From: an uncultured Bacilli bacterium
GTDB lineage: Bacteria > Bacillota_I > Bacilli_A > RF39 > UBA660
Length of the DNA stretch: 31,588 nucleotides
Assembly: GCA_934096605.1 (NCBI GenBank)
Contig: CAKOMI010000013.1
Location: forward strand, 1-31,588
Direction: 5' to 3'
The first letter of the stretch is position 1; each line of letters opens with the position of its first letter. The notes beneath the pieces are model-generated. The model had not been told where the DNA came from and did no database searches. It was given only the letters and a program-made list of their open reading frames with translations. The position numbers were made by a program, and so were the translations under genes. Shown in pieces: positions 1-6,556 of the stretch.

Positions 1-92
1 CTATTATATATCATTAAATGTGCGTATCTTGTCGAAACAAGTACTTTTTAACATTTTTTATTATTTTTTTCTATAAATTTGGAATATAAGGG
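1..92. repeat. 92-bp perfect direct repeat, copy 1
   Basis: Bases 1-92 are identical to 1807-1898. The repeat covers the last ~22 bases of each surface gene and ~70 bases downstream. It contains a small hairpin (CTTGT-CGAA-ACAAG, 28-41) and an ATTATA element which, in the second copy, is the -10 of the toxin promoter. The repeat probably continues past the left edge. The coding sequence beyond base 93 is visibly diverged between the two genes, so perfect identity in noncoding DNA is notable. Confidence 0.9.
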
Positions 93-1450
93 TTATTTTT
101 TGTGCCATCACCTGTAAATTTTAAAGTGCTCTTTAAATTTATAACTGGACGTAATCCGGAAATATCATGAATGCCATTGTCATCTAAATTACCAGCTGAG
201 TATAAGTCAAATATAAAAGAGCCGGAATTATTAGCGCCAAACGGATTGTAATAACCAGATGGTGTCATGGTCCAAAAATGATGGCCAATTGCCAAATACC
301 CATTTAAAGATGATTTCATATAGTTATAGTTTCCATCAAATATACCACCATTAGATCCAACAAATAGAACCTCATCAGCTGTTATTAAGCCAATCGGATA
401 AGTTAGGGCTTTATTCCCACTTGATGCACTACTAATGGTGTAATAATCACTTGTATTTTCACACTTTAAACTTGGTGTACTTGTACTTACTCGTAGATAG
501 CCTTTATAGTATGTTGAAACTGTTCCTGTTCCTACTCCACTTTGATTATTTAAAGTACTCCTGTCACCACAAAAACCAGAAGACGCATCAATATAGCTTG
601 TGTAACTATTAAGTTTGGACGTATAAAAGTTGTCATTAGCTGTTTTGATTGTTGAGTTCGTACTTAAGCCATGCGCATTACCGCTTGTATACATATAGCC
701 TACATACATGTTATCGCTACTGCTAGGATTAAACTGACTTGTCCCATACATCCTATCTTCGCTCGCCTCACCATTGTCGTGGACACTTGTACCATCATAA
801 ATCATTCTAATACTACCATTACCATTTATTCTAATTATACGCCAATAGTAGCCAGCAAACTTAACATAGTTATTTTCTACACTACCTCGGTAATAATAAC
901 TTGTCCCATCATCATCTAGAGTCTCATATATACCCTTTTCATGGGATTCACAAGTAGAGTCGTCACACGCACTTTTAGTAAAGTCTGGGGTATAACTATT
1001 AATAGTTAAATCGCCTAATGCTGTACTAACAGTGCTTTCTTTTACAAAATATAAATTGCATCTTGTTCTTGTATAATCAGTAGCATTGTAACCACTGTAA
1101 TCAATATCAGCGTGCCACACAGCATAATTCCAACCCACTTTTACACCATTTGTACATTCACTTTTTTCTGTATCTAATTTATAACCCGTATTTTGCTTTG
1201 ACATACTCCGCGTTATCTCACCATCTACATAATAAGCAAAATAAATATCTCCAGGATCTTGTACTGTCCCATTAATTACATTAAAATGTTTCTCTTCACT
1301 AAACACAGCAAATGAGTTATATAAATAAATTCCTGATAAAAACAAAACACTTAAAACTATTGTCGTTATAATTACTTTTTTTTTACTATTTTTTTCTTTA
1401 AATTTCTGTAGTTTTAGAGAGTTATGCTTATTCAATAACCCCCCCCCCAA
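71..1450 (-). CDS. Anchored surface protein with C-terminal lectin-like domain, frame interrupted by a G10 tract (phase-variable candidate)
   Basis: No named family is recognised with certainty. The protein has a lysine-rich start, one membrane segment (about residues 25-47, VIITTIVLSVLFLSGIYLY), an extracellular region with paired cysteines (CTNG...TRCNLYF) and a C-terminal domain with YYYRGS, WRIIRING, YPIGLIT, FWTMTP and GLRPVINL motifs. It is a close paralogue of the gene at 1877-3244. The open frame runs to a TTG at 1450, but the best start is ATG at 1466: AGGAGAGA lies 9 bases upstream and a sigma-A promoter lies at 1492-1520. From that ATG the present G10 tract (1439-1448) leads to a stop after 12 codons; nine Gs would put the ATG in frame with the whole protein. 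Other possible starts are TTG at 1450 and TTG at 1437, the latter aligning with the paralogue's ATG. The gene is therefore probably OFF as sequenced, unless the tract length is a sequencing error. Confidence 0.8.
   Translation of the reverse strand: MGGGLLNKHNSLKLQKFKEKNSKKKVIITTIVLSVLFLSGIYLYNSFAVFSEEKHFNVINGTVQDPGDIYFAYYVDGEITRSMSKQNTGYKLDTEKSECTNGVKVGWNYAVWHADIDYSGYNATDYTRTRCNLYFVKESTVSTALGDLTINSYTPDFTKSACDDSTCESHEKGIYETLDDDGTSYYYRGSVENNYVKFAGYYWRIIRINGNGSIRMIYDGTSVHDNGEASEDRMYGTSQFNPSSSDNMYVGYMYTSGNAHGLSTNSTIKTANDNFYTSKLNSYTSYIDASSGFCGDRSTLNNQSGVGTGTVSTYYKGYLRVSTSTPSLKCENTSDYYTISSASSGNKALTYPIGLITADEVLFVGSNGGIFDGNYNYMKSSLNGYLAIGHHFWTMTPSGYYNPFGANNSGSFIFDLYSAGNLDDNGIHDISGLRPVINLKSTLKFTGDGTKNNPYIPNL
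1439..1448 (-). repeat. Poly-G (10) tract at the 5' end of a surface gene
   Basis: Ten consecutive G on the coding strand, six codons after the ATG at 1466. This is the only G/C homopolymer of such length that I saw in the AT-rich window. Tract length sets the frame: 9 or 12 in frame with the surface protein, 10 or 11 out of frame. Poly-G tracts placed like this are the classic substrate of slipped-strand phase variation. Confidence 0.85.
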
Positions 1451-1491
1451 CGTATTTTTGCTTCATGACTTATCTCTCCTATTCTTCCTTA

Positions 1492-1520
1492 ATTTTACAA
1501 AATTTACTCTTTTATTTCAA
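1492..1520 (-). promoter_or_regulatory. Sigma-A promoter of surface gene 1
   Basis: TTGAAA (1520-1515), a 17-base spacer, then TAAAAT (1497-1492). The predicted transcript start near 1485 leaves a short leader containing AGGAGAGA and the ATG at 1466, which supports that ATG. Directly upstream lies an inverted repeat, AGCAT-TTTT-ATGCT (1520-1533), whose half-site matches the TAGCA repeats over the promoter of surface gene 2. Confidence 0.75.
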
Positions 1521-1566
1521 GCATTTTTATGCTAATATGTATTCAATGAAAGAAATTTCATATAAT

Positions 1567-1607
1567 AAAAAAAGAGAACCTCTAGTTTCTTCAGGCTAGA
1601 CGTCCTC
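1567..1607 (-). terminator. Terminator of the toxin mRNA
   Basis: On the minus strand GAGGAC-G-TCTAG pairs with CTAGA-G-GTTCTC around a 10-base loop: 11 pairs including one G-T wobble, with a single G-G mismatch between the two helices. It is followed by seven T (1573-1567). It overlaps the start of the antisense RNA, so the two transcripts cross tail to tail. Confidence 0.75.
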
Positions 1608-1654
1608 GATTATTTCTTATGGACGTCTAAACTTTTTGTTTAGACGATTTTTTT
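1573..1654 (+). ncRNA. Candidate antisense antitoxin RNA (type I TA)
   Basis: A perfect -10 box (TATAAT, 1561-1566; no good -35) lies just before a short region ending in a strong terminator, giving an RNA of about 80 nt. It is transcribed toward the peptide gene on the other strand and is fully complementary to that gene's 3' untranslated region. It also carries GGACGTCTAA (1621-1630), repeated at 1779-1788. The toxin mRNA therefore carries the complement, TTAGACGTCC, just ahead of its ribosome binding site, so one RNA can pair with both the tail and the translation start, as in the par (Fst/RNAII) system. The RNA can fold two ways: TAGACGTCC (1597-1605) pairs with GGACGTCTA (1621-1629), or that right arm forms the terminator. 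Confidence 0.55.
1624..1654 (+). terminator. Terminator of the antisense RNA
   Basis: CGTCTAAAC (1624-1632), a TTTTT loop, GTTTAGACG (1638-1646), then A and seven T (1648-1654): a perfect 9-bp stem. Confidence 0.85.
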
Positions 1655-1656
1655 AA

Positions 1657-1761
1657 TTATAGAAAAGAGATTAAAAATAGTTTGGAAACTAAAATTAATA
1701 TGACCATAATCAACAAAAATATTAGTAGCAGGAGCATACAGATTTCTGTATCCTTTTTCAC
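1657..1761 (-). CDS. Candidate type I toxin: 34-aa hydrophobic peptide
   Basis: GTG start at 1761 with GAGG (1771-1768) six bases upstream. The peptide begins (M)KKDTEICM, continues with a strongly hydrophobic stretch (LLLLIFLLIMVILILV) and ends SKLFLISFL before TAA. A charged N-terminus followed by one membrane helix is typical of type I toxins (Ibs, Fst and TxpA types), but I find no clear match to a named family. A longer GTG start at 1773 lacks a ribosome binding site; the internal ATG at 1737 would give 26 aa. ATACAG/CTGTAT (1736-1751) forms a small hairpin inside the gene. Its promoter lies in the 92-bp repeat and an antisense RNA opposes its 3' end. The call rests on layout and composition, not homology. 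Confidence 0.5.
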   Translation of the reverse strand: MKKDTEICMLLLLIFLLIMVILILVSKLFLISFL

Positions 1762-1806
1762 ACTAATCCTCACCAAGAGGACGTCTAATAACTAAAGGTT
1801 CGCGAC

Positions 1807-1898
1807 CTATTATATATCATTAAATGTGCGTATCTTGTCGAAACAAGTACTTTTTAACATTTTTTATTATTTTTTTCTATAAATTTGGAATATAAGGG
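1807..1898. repeat. 92-bp perfect direct repeat, copy 2
   Basis: Identical to bases 1-92; the first mismatch is at 1899. It spans the end of surface gene 2 and the upstream region of the toxin gene. The duplicated unit is thus a surface gene plus the toxin promoter, suggesting gene and TA cassette were duplicated together. Confidence 0.9.
1809..1814 (-). promoter_or_regulatory. -10 box of the toxin transcript
   Basis: TATAAT on the minus strand (1814-1809), expected transcript start near 1802. No convincing -35 is seen at 17 bp. The box lies inside the 92-bp repeat, so the same element sits at bases 3-8 and predicts another toxin promoter reading out of the left edge. Confidence 0.5.
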
Positions 1899-3244
1899 CT
1901 ATTTTTTGTGCCATCGCCCGTGAATTTTAGAGTACTTTTCAAATTTATTACTGGTCTCAAACCATAGGTATTCTCTGTAGCATGATCATCAAAATCGCCT
2001 ACAGTATAAACAATAAAAACAGCAGAAGACCAATAATCACGATTAAACGCATTATAATAGCCTACAGGTGTCATGGTCCAAAAACGTTCACCCATTGTTA
2101 AATACGAATCATATGCCCTTTTTTGAAAGTCATAATATCCATCAAAGACACCACCACTATAACCAGCTAATAGTGCATCATCTACTGTAATTAGACCTAT
2201 TGGATAAGTTAAAGCTTTATTCCCATTTGACGCACCAGTTATTGTGTAGTAATCACTAGAATTTTCACACTTTAAACTTGGTGTACTTGTACTTACTCTT
2301 AAATAGCCTTTGTAATATGTTGAAACTGTGCCCGTTCCAACCCCTGTTTGATTATTCAACGTGCTTCTGTCACCACAAAAACCAACGTTATTATCTATAT
2401 AACTAGCATAACTTAATAGTTTTGTTTTATAAAAAGAATCATTAGAATTTTTAATTGTTGTGCTTGTACCTGTGCCATGAGCATTACCGTTTGTATACAT
2501 ATAGCCGACATACATATTATCATTCCAAGGAGAATTATATTCACTAGTTCCATACATTCTATCAGTACTAGATTCGCCATTGTCATGGGGACTCGTTCCA
2601 TCATATATCATTCTAATACTGCCATTACCATTGATACGAATAATACGCCAATAATATCCTGCAAACTTGACATAGTTATTTTCCACACTGCCTCGATAAT
2701 AATAGCTTGTACCATCATCATCAGTAGTTTCAAATATTCCTTTTTCATGGGACTCACATGCTTCGTCATCACACGCACTTTTACTAAAATCTGGCGTATA
2801 CATATTTACCTCAATATTACCTAGTGCTGTACTTACTACCTTACTAGTCTTTTCAAAATATAAATTACACCTAGTTCTAGTATAATCTGTCGCATTATAG
2901 TTGCTATAATTAGCTTGAAATGTCCAACTTGCATTATCCCATTTTGGAATCACACCATTCGTACAATTACTTTTCTCTACATTTAAGGTATAACCTGTAT
3001 TTTGCTTAGGCATACTACGCGTTATCTCACCATCCACATAATAAGCAAAATAGATATCGCCTGGATCTTGCAAAGTCCCATTAATTACATTAAAATGTTT
3101 CTCTTCACTAAACACCGCAAATGAACTATATAAATATATACCACCTAAAAGAAATAAAAAAAATAAACTAACAAATATAAAGATAATTCTCTTATTATTC
3201 TTTTCTTTAAATCTTACTAATTTTGGTCTAATACCATTATTCAT
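1877..3244 (-). CDS. Anchored surface protein with C-terminal lectin-like domain
   Basis: 455-aa paralogue of the gene at 71-1450, with the same order: basic start (MNNGIRPKLVRFKEKN), one membrane helix (about residues 20-43), a conserved EEKHFNVINGT segment, cysteine-containing extracellular region, YYYRGS and WRIIRINGNGS motifs, YPIGLIT, FWTMTP and GLRPVINL near the end. Most divergence from the paralogue lies between YPIGLIT and GLRPVINL, a loop of roughly 75 residues. The ATG at 3244 has AAGGG 10 bases upstream. No poly-G tract is present here: the matching upstream ATGAAG is followed at once by TAA. A promoter at 3321-3349 is overlaid by repeats likely bound by the divergent RHH protein. 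No sortase motif is visible, so the N-terminal helix is the probable anchor. Ligand unknown. Confidence 0.85.
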   Translation of the reverse strand: MNNGIRPKLVRFKEKNNKRIIFIFVSLFFLFLLGGIYLYSSFAVFSEEKHFNVINGTLQDPGDIYFAYYVDGEITRSMPKQNTGYTLNVEKSNCTNGVIPKWDNASWTFQANYSNYNATDYTRTRCNLYFEKTSKVVSTALGNIEVNMYTPDFSKSACDDEACESHEKGIFETTDDDGTSYYYRGSVENNYVKFAGYYWRIIRINGNGSIRMIYDGTSPHDNGESSTDRMYGTSEYNSPWNDNMYVGYMYTNGNAHGTGTSTTIKNSNDSFYKTKLLSYASYIDNNVGFCGDRSTLNNQTGVGTGTVSTYYKGYLRVSTSTPSLKCENSSDYYTITGASNGNKALTYPIGLITVDDALLAGYSGGVFDGYYDFQKRAYDSYLTMGERFWTMTPVGYYNAFNRDYWSSAVFIVYTVGDFDDHATENTYGLRPVINLKSTLKFTGDGTKNSPYIPNL

Positions 3245-3313
3245 AGTTCATCAACCCTTACTTCATTTAGTATGTTATGATAACTACTAATTATGTACTT
3301 ATCATCATTACCA

Positions 3314-3341
3314 TAGCAAAATGATAGCATAGCGCTAGCAT
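3314..3341. promoter_or_regulatory. Candidate RHH operator: three TAGCA repeats at 11-bp pitch
   Basis: TAGCA occurs at 3314, 3325 and 3336, exactly 11 bp apart (about one helical turn), with a central AGCGCT palindrome (3331-3336). The sites cover the -10 and spacer of the surface gene 2 promoter. Ribbon-helix-helix dimers bind short repeats in phase with the helix, and such a gene starts about 100 bp away on the other strand. Confidence 0.55.
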
Positions 3342-3349
3342 ATTTTCAA
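3321..3349 (-). promoter_or_regulatory. Sigma-A promoter of surface gene 2
   Basis: TTGAAA (3349-3344), a 17-base spacer, then TATCAT (3326-3321). The leader would be about 70 bases. Confidence 0.7.
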
Positions 3350-3437
3350 TATCATTCTGATATCTTTTTGGGTACTAGTTGATATTTTTTTCATATGATA
3401 CGATAAGAATGTTTAAAAAGAAAGGAATGATAACACT

Positions 3438-3620
3438 TTGAAACCTATTAATCCCTATCCATTAAGAATCGATGAAGAACTAATGGAAGACATCAGAAAA
3501 ATTGCTGAATTAAACTCGCGTAGTGTAAACAAGGAAATTGAATACATTATTAAAAAAAGAATTGAAGAATATAAAAAATTGGAAATTTTAAAAGACGAAA
3601 AAGAAAAAACTAAAAATTAG
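3438..3620 (+). CDS. Arc/CopG-type ribbon-helix-helix DNA-binding protein
   Basis: 60 aa, TTG start at 3438 with AAAGGA 11 bases upstream. Residues ~6-46 fit the Arc-like fold: a short strand (YPLRIDEEL), helix 1 (LMEDIRKIAELN), the turn SRSVNKEI and helix 2 (EIEYIIKKRIEEY), followed by a charged lysine-rich tail. Such proteins dimerise and bind operators through the strand pair. It is divergent from surface gene 2, whose promoter carries phased TAGCA repeats, so it probably represses that gene and perhaps itself. No toxin partner follows it: the next gene is a convergent rhomboid protease. Its own promoter is unclear; a weak TTGATA lies at 3379. Confidence 0.8.
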   Translation: MKPINPYPLRIDEELMEDIRKIAELNSRSVNKEIEYIIKKRIEEYKKLEILKDEKEKTKN

Positions 3621-3650
3621 TTAATTATATTATTAATTTGTCTTAACAAA

Positions 3651-3672
3651 AAAACACCACAAAGGTGTTTTT
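3651..3672. terminator. Bidirectional terminator
   Basis: AAAACACC (3651-3658), ACAAA loop, GGTGTTTT (3664-3671), with T and A runs outside the stem on both strands. It ends the RHH gene (+) and the rhomboid gene (-). Confidence 0.85.
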
Positions 3673-3673
3673 C

Positions 3674-4813
3674 TTATCTAAATAAAGCAATATATGCTAA
3701 AAAGGCTATATAAATAATTGAAACTACTAAACCATTTAGTCTTAGTTCTTTATCTTCTCTTTGTTGAACTCCTAAAGCCATAGCTATTAAAGCTCCACCA
3801 ATTAAGCCACCAATGTGAGCAGCATTATCAATACCAGACATAGTAAAACCAAATATTAAATTAATTACTATAACTGGTATTATTTGTGTTTTCATAACAC
3901 TACCAAGGTATAAACGATATTGGTAGCCAAAGTAAAGTAAACTGCCTAGTAAACCAAATATGGCTCCACTAGCACCAACACTTACAGTATATGGATTTAT
4001 TATCATACTCATTAAAGAAGCACTAATAAGACTATAAAAATAAATAATTAAAAAATTCTTCTTACCAATAAATCCTTCCAATTGGGTTCCTATTAAATAT
4101 AGGGCATACATATTAAATAATAAATGTAATACTCCACCATGTAAAAATCCCGTTGTAATTAATCTAAATATTTCTCCATTCTTAACTAAAGGTGCATATA
4201 AAGCCCCAAAAGAAACTAAGGTACCCGCCGTAATATTAGCCTTACTCGCCGCAAAAACAATAAAGAACATTAAAACATTTATGAATACTAGTATATTAGT
4301 TACTACTATTTTTTTAGGTTTAAAAATACTTTCATAAACCTTATTTTCCTTTTCAGTTTTATCGTTAATATCATTAGTAACATCAATCATTAAATCGAGT
4401 CCACTTTCAAGTAAAATCTTATCATTAATATCAGGATACTTACTAATAATATTCTCTTCTTTAATATTTTTAGTATTCTTAAGTTTTACTGAGTCAATGT
4501 TTTTAGAACTTTCCAACTTTACGTCATCATTAACGTCTAATAAGATATTTAAAACATTCATATGCCAGGCTAAAGTTTTTCTTTTAACTTGTCTTGTAAT
4601 ATTATCTATTTTAAGTAAGTCATAATCATACTGTTCTTTATTATGAATATAATTAGAGTTAATGCGAATTATCTTATAAGGACCACTTTGATTTTGTAAC
4701 CATATCTCATCTTTAACTCCATTAACAACCATTGGTGAATAATCTTCATAAGTCACAAAATAATGAACAAGTTGCATAATAATTTCATCTTTTTTATTTA
4801 CTAAAACGTTCAT
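3674..4813 (-). CDS. gluP: Rhomboid intramembrane serine protease, GluP/YqgP-like
   Basis: 379 aa. Residues ~1-165 form a soluble N-terminal domain resembling the cytosolic domain of Bacillus GluP (a DEIWLQ motif near residue 35). Residues ~170-378 are a six-to-seven-helix rhomboid core with HLLFNMY, the catalytic serine in GASGAIFG and the catalytic histidine in NAAHIGG. It cleaves single-pass membrane proteins within the bilayer. It is shorter than Bacillus GluP (about 500 aa) because it lacks the C-terminal TPR region. ATG at 4813 has a good site (GGAGGG). It is divergent from the small membrane protein gene, with only 60 bp between them. Confidence 0.9.
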   Translation of the reverse strand: MNVLVNKKDEIIMQLVHYFVTYEDYSPMVVNGVKDEIWLQNQSGPYKIIRINSNYIHNKEQYDYDLLKIDNITRQVKRKTLAWHMNVLNILLDVNDDVKLESSKNIDSVKLKNTKNIKEENIISKYPDINDKILLESGLDLMIDVTNDINDKTEKENKVYESIFKPKKIVVTNILVFINVLMFFIVFAASKANITAGTLVSFGALYAPLVKNGEIFRLITTGFLHGGVLHLLFNMYALYLIGTQLEGFIGKKNFLIIYFYSLISASLMSMIINPYTVSVGASGAIFGLLGSLLYFGYQYRLYLGSVMKTQIIPVIVINLIFGFTMSGIDNAAHIGGLIGGALIAMALGVQQREDKELRLNGLVVSIIYIAFLAYIALFR

Positions 4814-4873
4814 ACTATCCCTCCACTCATAATATTTTACATTAAAACATAAAATTAGTAAAGAGGTGTCATA

Positions 4874-5194
4874 ATGGCCTATTTAATATCTATCTTAGTT
4901 GCACTTATCCCTTTAACTATTTTAACTTTTAAAATTCTTTTATTTAAAGAGGTAAGTAAAAATTTTTATTTCTTATTGCTTTCTAATATAATATTTTCTA
5001 TTTCAACAACTAGTTTTATCTTTTATTTTAACGATCAAATAGTTTCTTTAATATCTTCTTTCTTTTTAATGATTTATGCTCTTTTTTTAGTATTAGAAAT
5101 AAAAAAAGAAATAGGTTACATATCACTACTATCTATTCCTTATTTGTTATTTACAATTGTATTATTTATTTTCCTCACTATCCAAGTTATCTAA
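4874..5194 (+). CDS. Small hydrophobic membrane protein, function unknown
   Basis: 106 aa, almost entirely hydrophobic, with about four predicted membrane helices separated by short charged turns (LFKEVSKN, LEIKKEIG). The start is well supported: AGAGGTG seven bases before ATG, in a 60-bp divergent gap with gluP. The last 33 bases overlap the 3' end of rluD on the opposite strand and no terminator separates them. No family recognised and no catalytic motif seen. Confidence 0.65.
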   Translation: MAYLISILVALIPLTILTFKILLFKEVSKNFYFLLLSNIIFSISTTSFIFYFNDQIVSLISSFFLMIYALFLVLEIKKEIGYISLLSIPYLLFTIVLFIFLTIQVI

Positions 5195-6067
5195 AAATGT
5201 TTGAAATTCATGAGGTAAAGGTACTTTAAAAGTTAGTTCTTTCTTAGTTATAGGACTAATAAATTCTATTTCACTAGAATGAAGAAATTGCCCAAAATCT
5301 GTACTTTTTCCTTTGCCATACACTGGGTCATTAAAAACGGGATAACCAATGTAGGCCATATGGACACGTATTTGATGGGTTCTACCTGTTTCTAGGGAAC
5401 ACTCCACTAAAGTATAATCTTTATATCTTTTTAACACTTTAACATGCGTAACAGCGTTCTTACTATTTTTATCAGTAACCATCATTTTTTTTCGGTTAAC
5501 CGTGTCTCTACCAATTGGAGCATCAATAGTAATATTATTATGTTTTAAAACCCCACTTACTAAAGCAATATATTTTCTTTTAACACGTTTATTTTTAAAA
5601 TCATCGGCTAGTATTTCATGAGCTTTATTATTTTTAGCAACTAGTATTAAACCTGATGTATCTTTATCAATTCTATGGACAATACCTGGTCTTATTTCTC
5701 CATTTATATCACTTAATGCATTAGTGTAGTGTAAAAGAGCATTGACCATCGTGCCATTTTTATTACCACTACCAGGATGCACAACCATACCACTTTTTTT
5801 ATTGATTAGAATAACATCATCATCTTCATAAACGATATCTAAGGGTATATCTTCCGCCTCAATATCCATGTCGGCTTTATATTCTTTAACAATACTAATC
5901 GTATCACCATCACTTACTTTTGAAGAAGATTTAGGGACTCCCCCATTTAATAAAATACATTCGTCATTAATCATCCTAGTAATTTCACTACGCGAAATAT
6001 CTAGTACCTCACTTAAGTATTTATCTATTCTTTCTTTAACTGTGTTTTCGACGTTTATTTCTTTCAT
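5162..6067 (-). CDS. rluD: RluD-family 23S rRNA pseudouridine synthase
   Basis: 301 aa with the standard architecture: S4 RNA-binding domain (residues ~12-70, SEITRMINDECILLNG) then the RluA/RluD catalytic domain. The catalytic aspartate is in HRIDKDTSGL, followed by the RTHQIRVHMAYIGYP motif. In Bacilli this is YlyB, which sits next to lspA as here. Family members isomerise uridines in helix 69 of 23S rRNA or related sites; the exact target cannot be read from sequence. The start overlaps the lspA 3' end by 32 bases, so the two are likely co-translated; AAGGGGG precedes the ATG. Confidence 0.92.
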   Translation of the reverse strand: MKEINVENTVKERIDKYLSEVLDISRSEITRMINDECILLNGGVPKSSSKVSDGDTISIVKEYKADMDIEAEDIPLDIVYEDDDVILINKKSGMVVHPGSGNKNGTMVNALLHYTNALSDINGEIRPGIVHRIDKDTSGLILVAKNNKAHEILADDFKNKRVKRKYIALVSGVLKHNNITIDAPIGRDTVNRKKMMVTDKNSKNAVTHVKVLKRYKDYTLVECSLETGRTHQIRVHMAYIGYPVFNDPVYGKGKSTDFGQFLHSSEIEFISPITKKELTFKVPLPHEFQTFLDNLDSEENK

Positions 6068-6512
6068 CTATATCCCCCTTCCAAGCTGCTACTATTAATA
6101 GTATAGCTCCTACTACGATAAAAATATCAGCAAAATTAAATACTGGATATTCATAACCAAAAATAGTAAATTTCAAAAAATCTTTTACATAATGAAATAT
6201 AGCTCTGTCAAGTAAGTTACCAATAATACCCGCATATAACATTGTAAAAGAAATAGACTTCCAAATACTTTCTTTAATCGTAGGCATAACAAATATTAAA
6301 GAGAAAATAGCTATAATTCCAAGAATAACCAAAAACAAAGTATTACCTTGCATAATGCTCCATGCAGCCCCGGTATTTGTAACAAATACGAAACTAAAGA
6401 AATTAGGTATCACAGTTATACTCTTACCAGTTAAAATAGCTTCCATTATACCTTTACTACCTTGATCAATTAATAAAAGCAAAATAACTAACATGACATT
6501 TCTTTTTTTCAT
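6036..6512 (-). CDS. lspA: Lipoprotein signal peptidase (signal peptidase II)
   Basis: 158 aa with four membrane helices. Conserved blocks: DQGSKG near the start, NTGAAWSI, GNLLDRAIFHYVKDF with the first catalytic aspartate and FNFADIFI with the second. It cleaves diacylglyceryl-modified prolipoproteins at the cysteine, at the outer face of the membrane. AGGGGAC precedes the ATG, and a promoter at 6528-6556 drives lspA-rluD. Confidence 0.95.
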   Translation of the reverse strand: MKKRNVMLVILLLLIDQGSKGIMEAILTGKSITVIPNFFSFVFVTNTGAAWSIMQGNTLFLVILGIIAIFSLIFVMPTIKESIWKSISFTMLYAGIIGNLLDRAIFHYVKDFLKFTIFGYEYPVFNFADIFIVVGAILLIVAAWKGDIDERNKRRKHS

Positions 6513-6527
6513 AATTTATTGTCCCCT

Positions 6528-6556
6528 ATTCTAACAATTAATTTATCTTTTGTAAA
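6528..6556 (-). promoter_or_regulatory. Promoter of lspA-rluD
   Basis: TTTACA (6556-6551), 17 bases, TAGAAT (6533-6528). It overlaps the end of the upstream gene. Confidence 0.6.

Noticed and set aside
671..919. Plus-strand frame inside surface gene 1 (and its twin at 2477-2824)
   Set aside because: Both are shadows of the paralogous minus-strand genes: low-complexity composition and no ribosome site.
2413..2604. 63-codon minus-strand frame inside surface gene 2
   Set aside because: Lies entirely inside the real gene in another frame and has a biased composition (many M and I).
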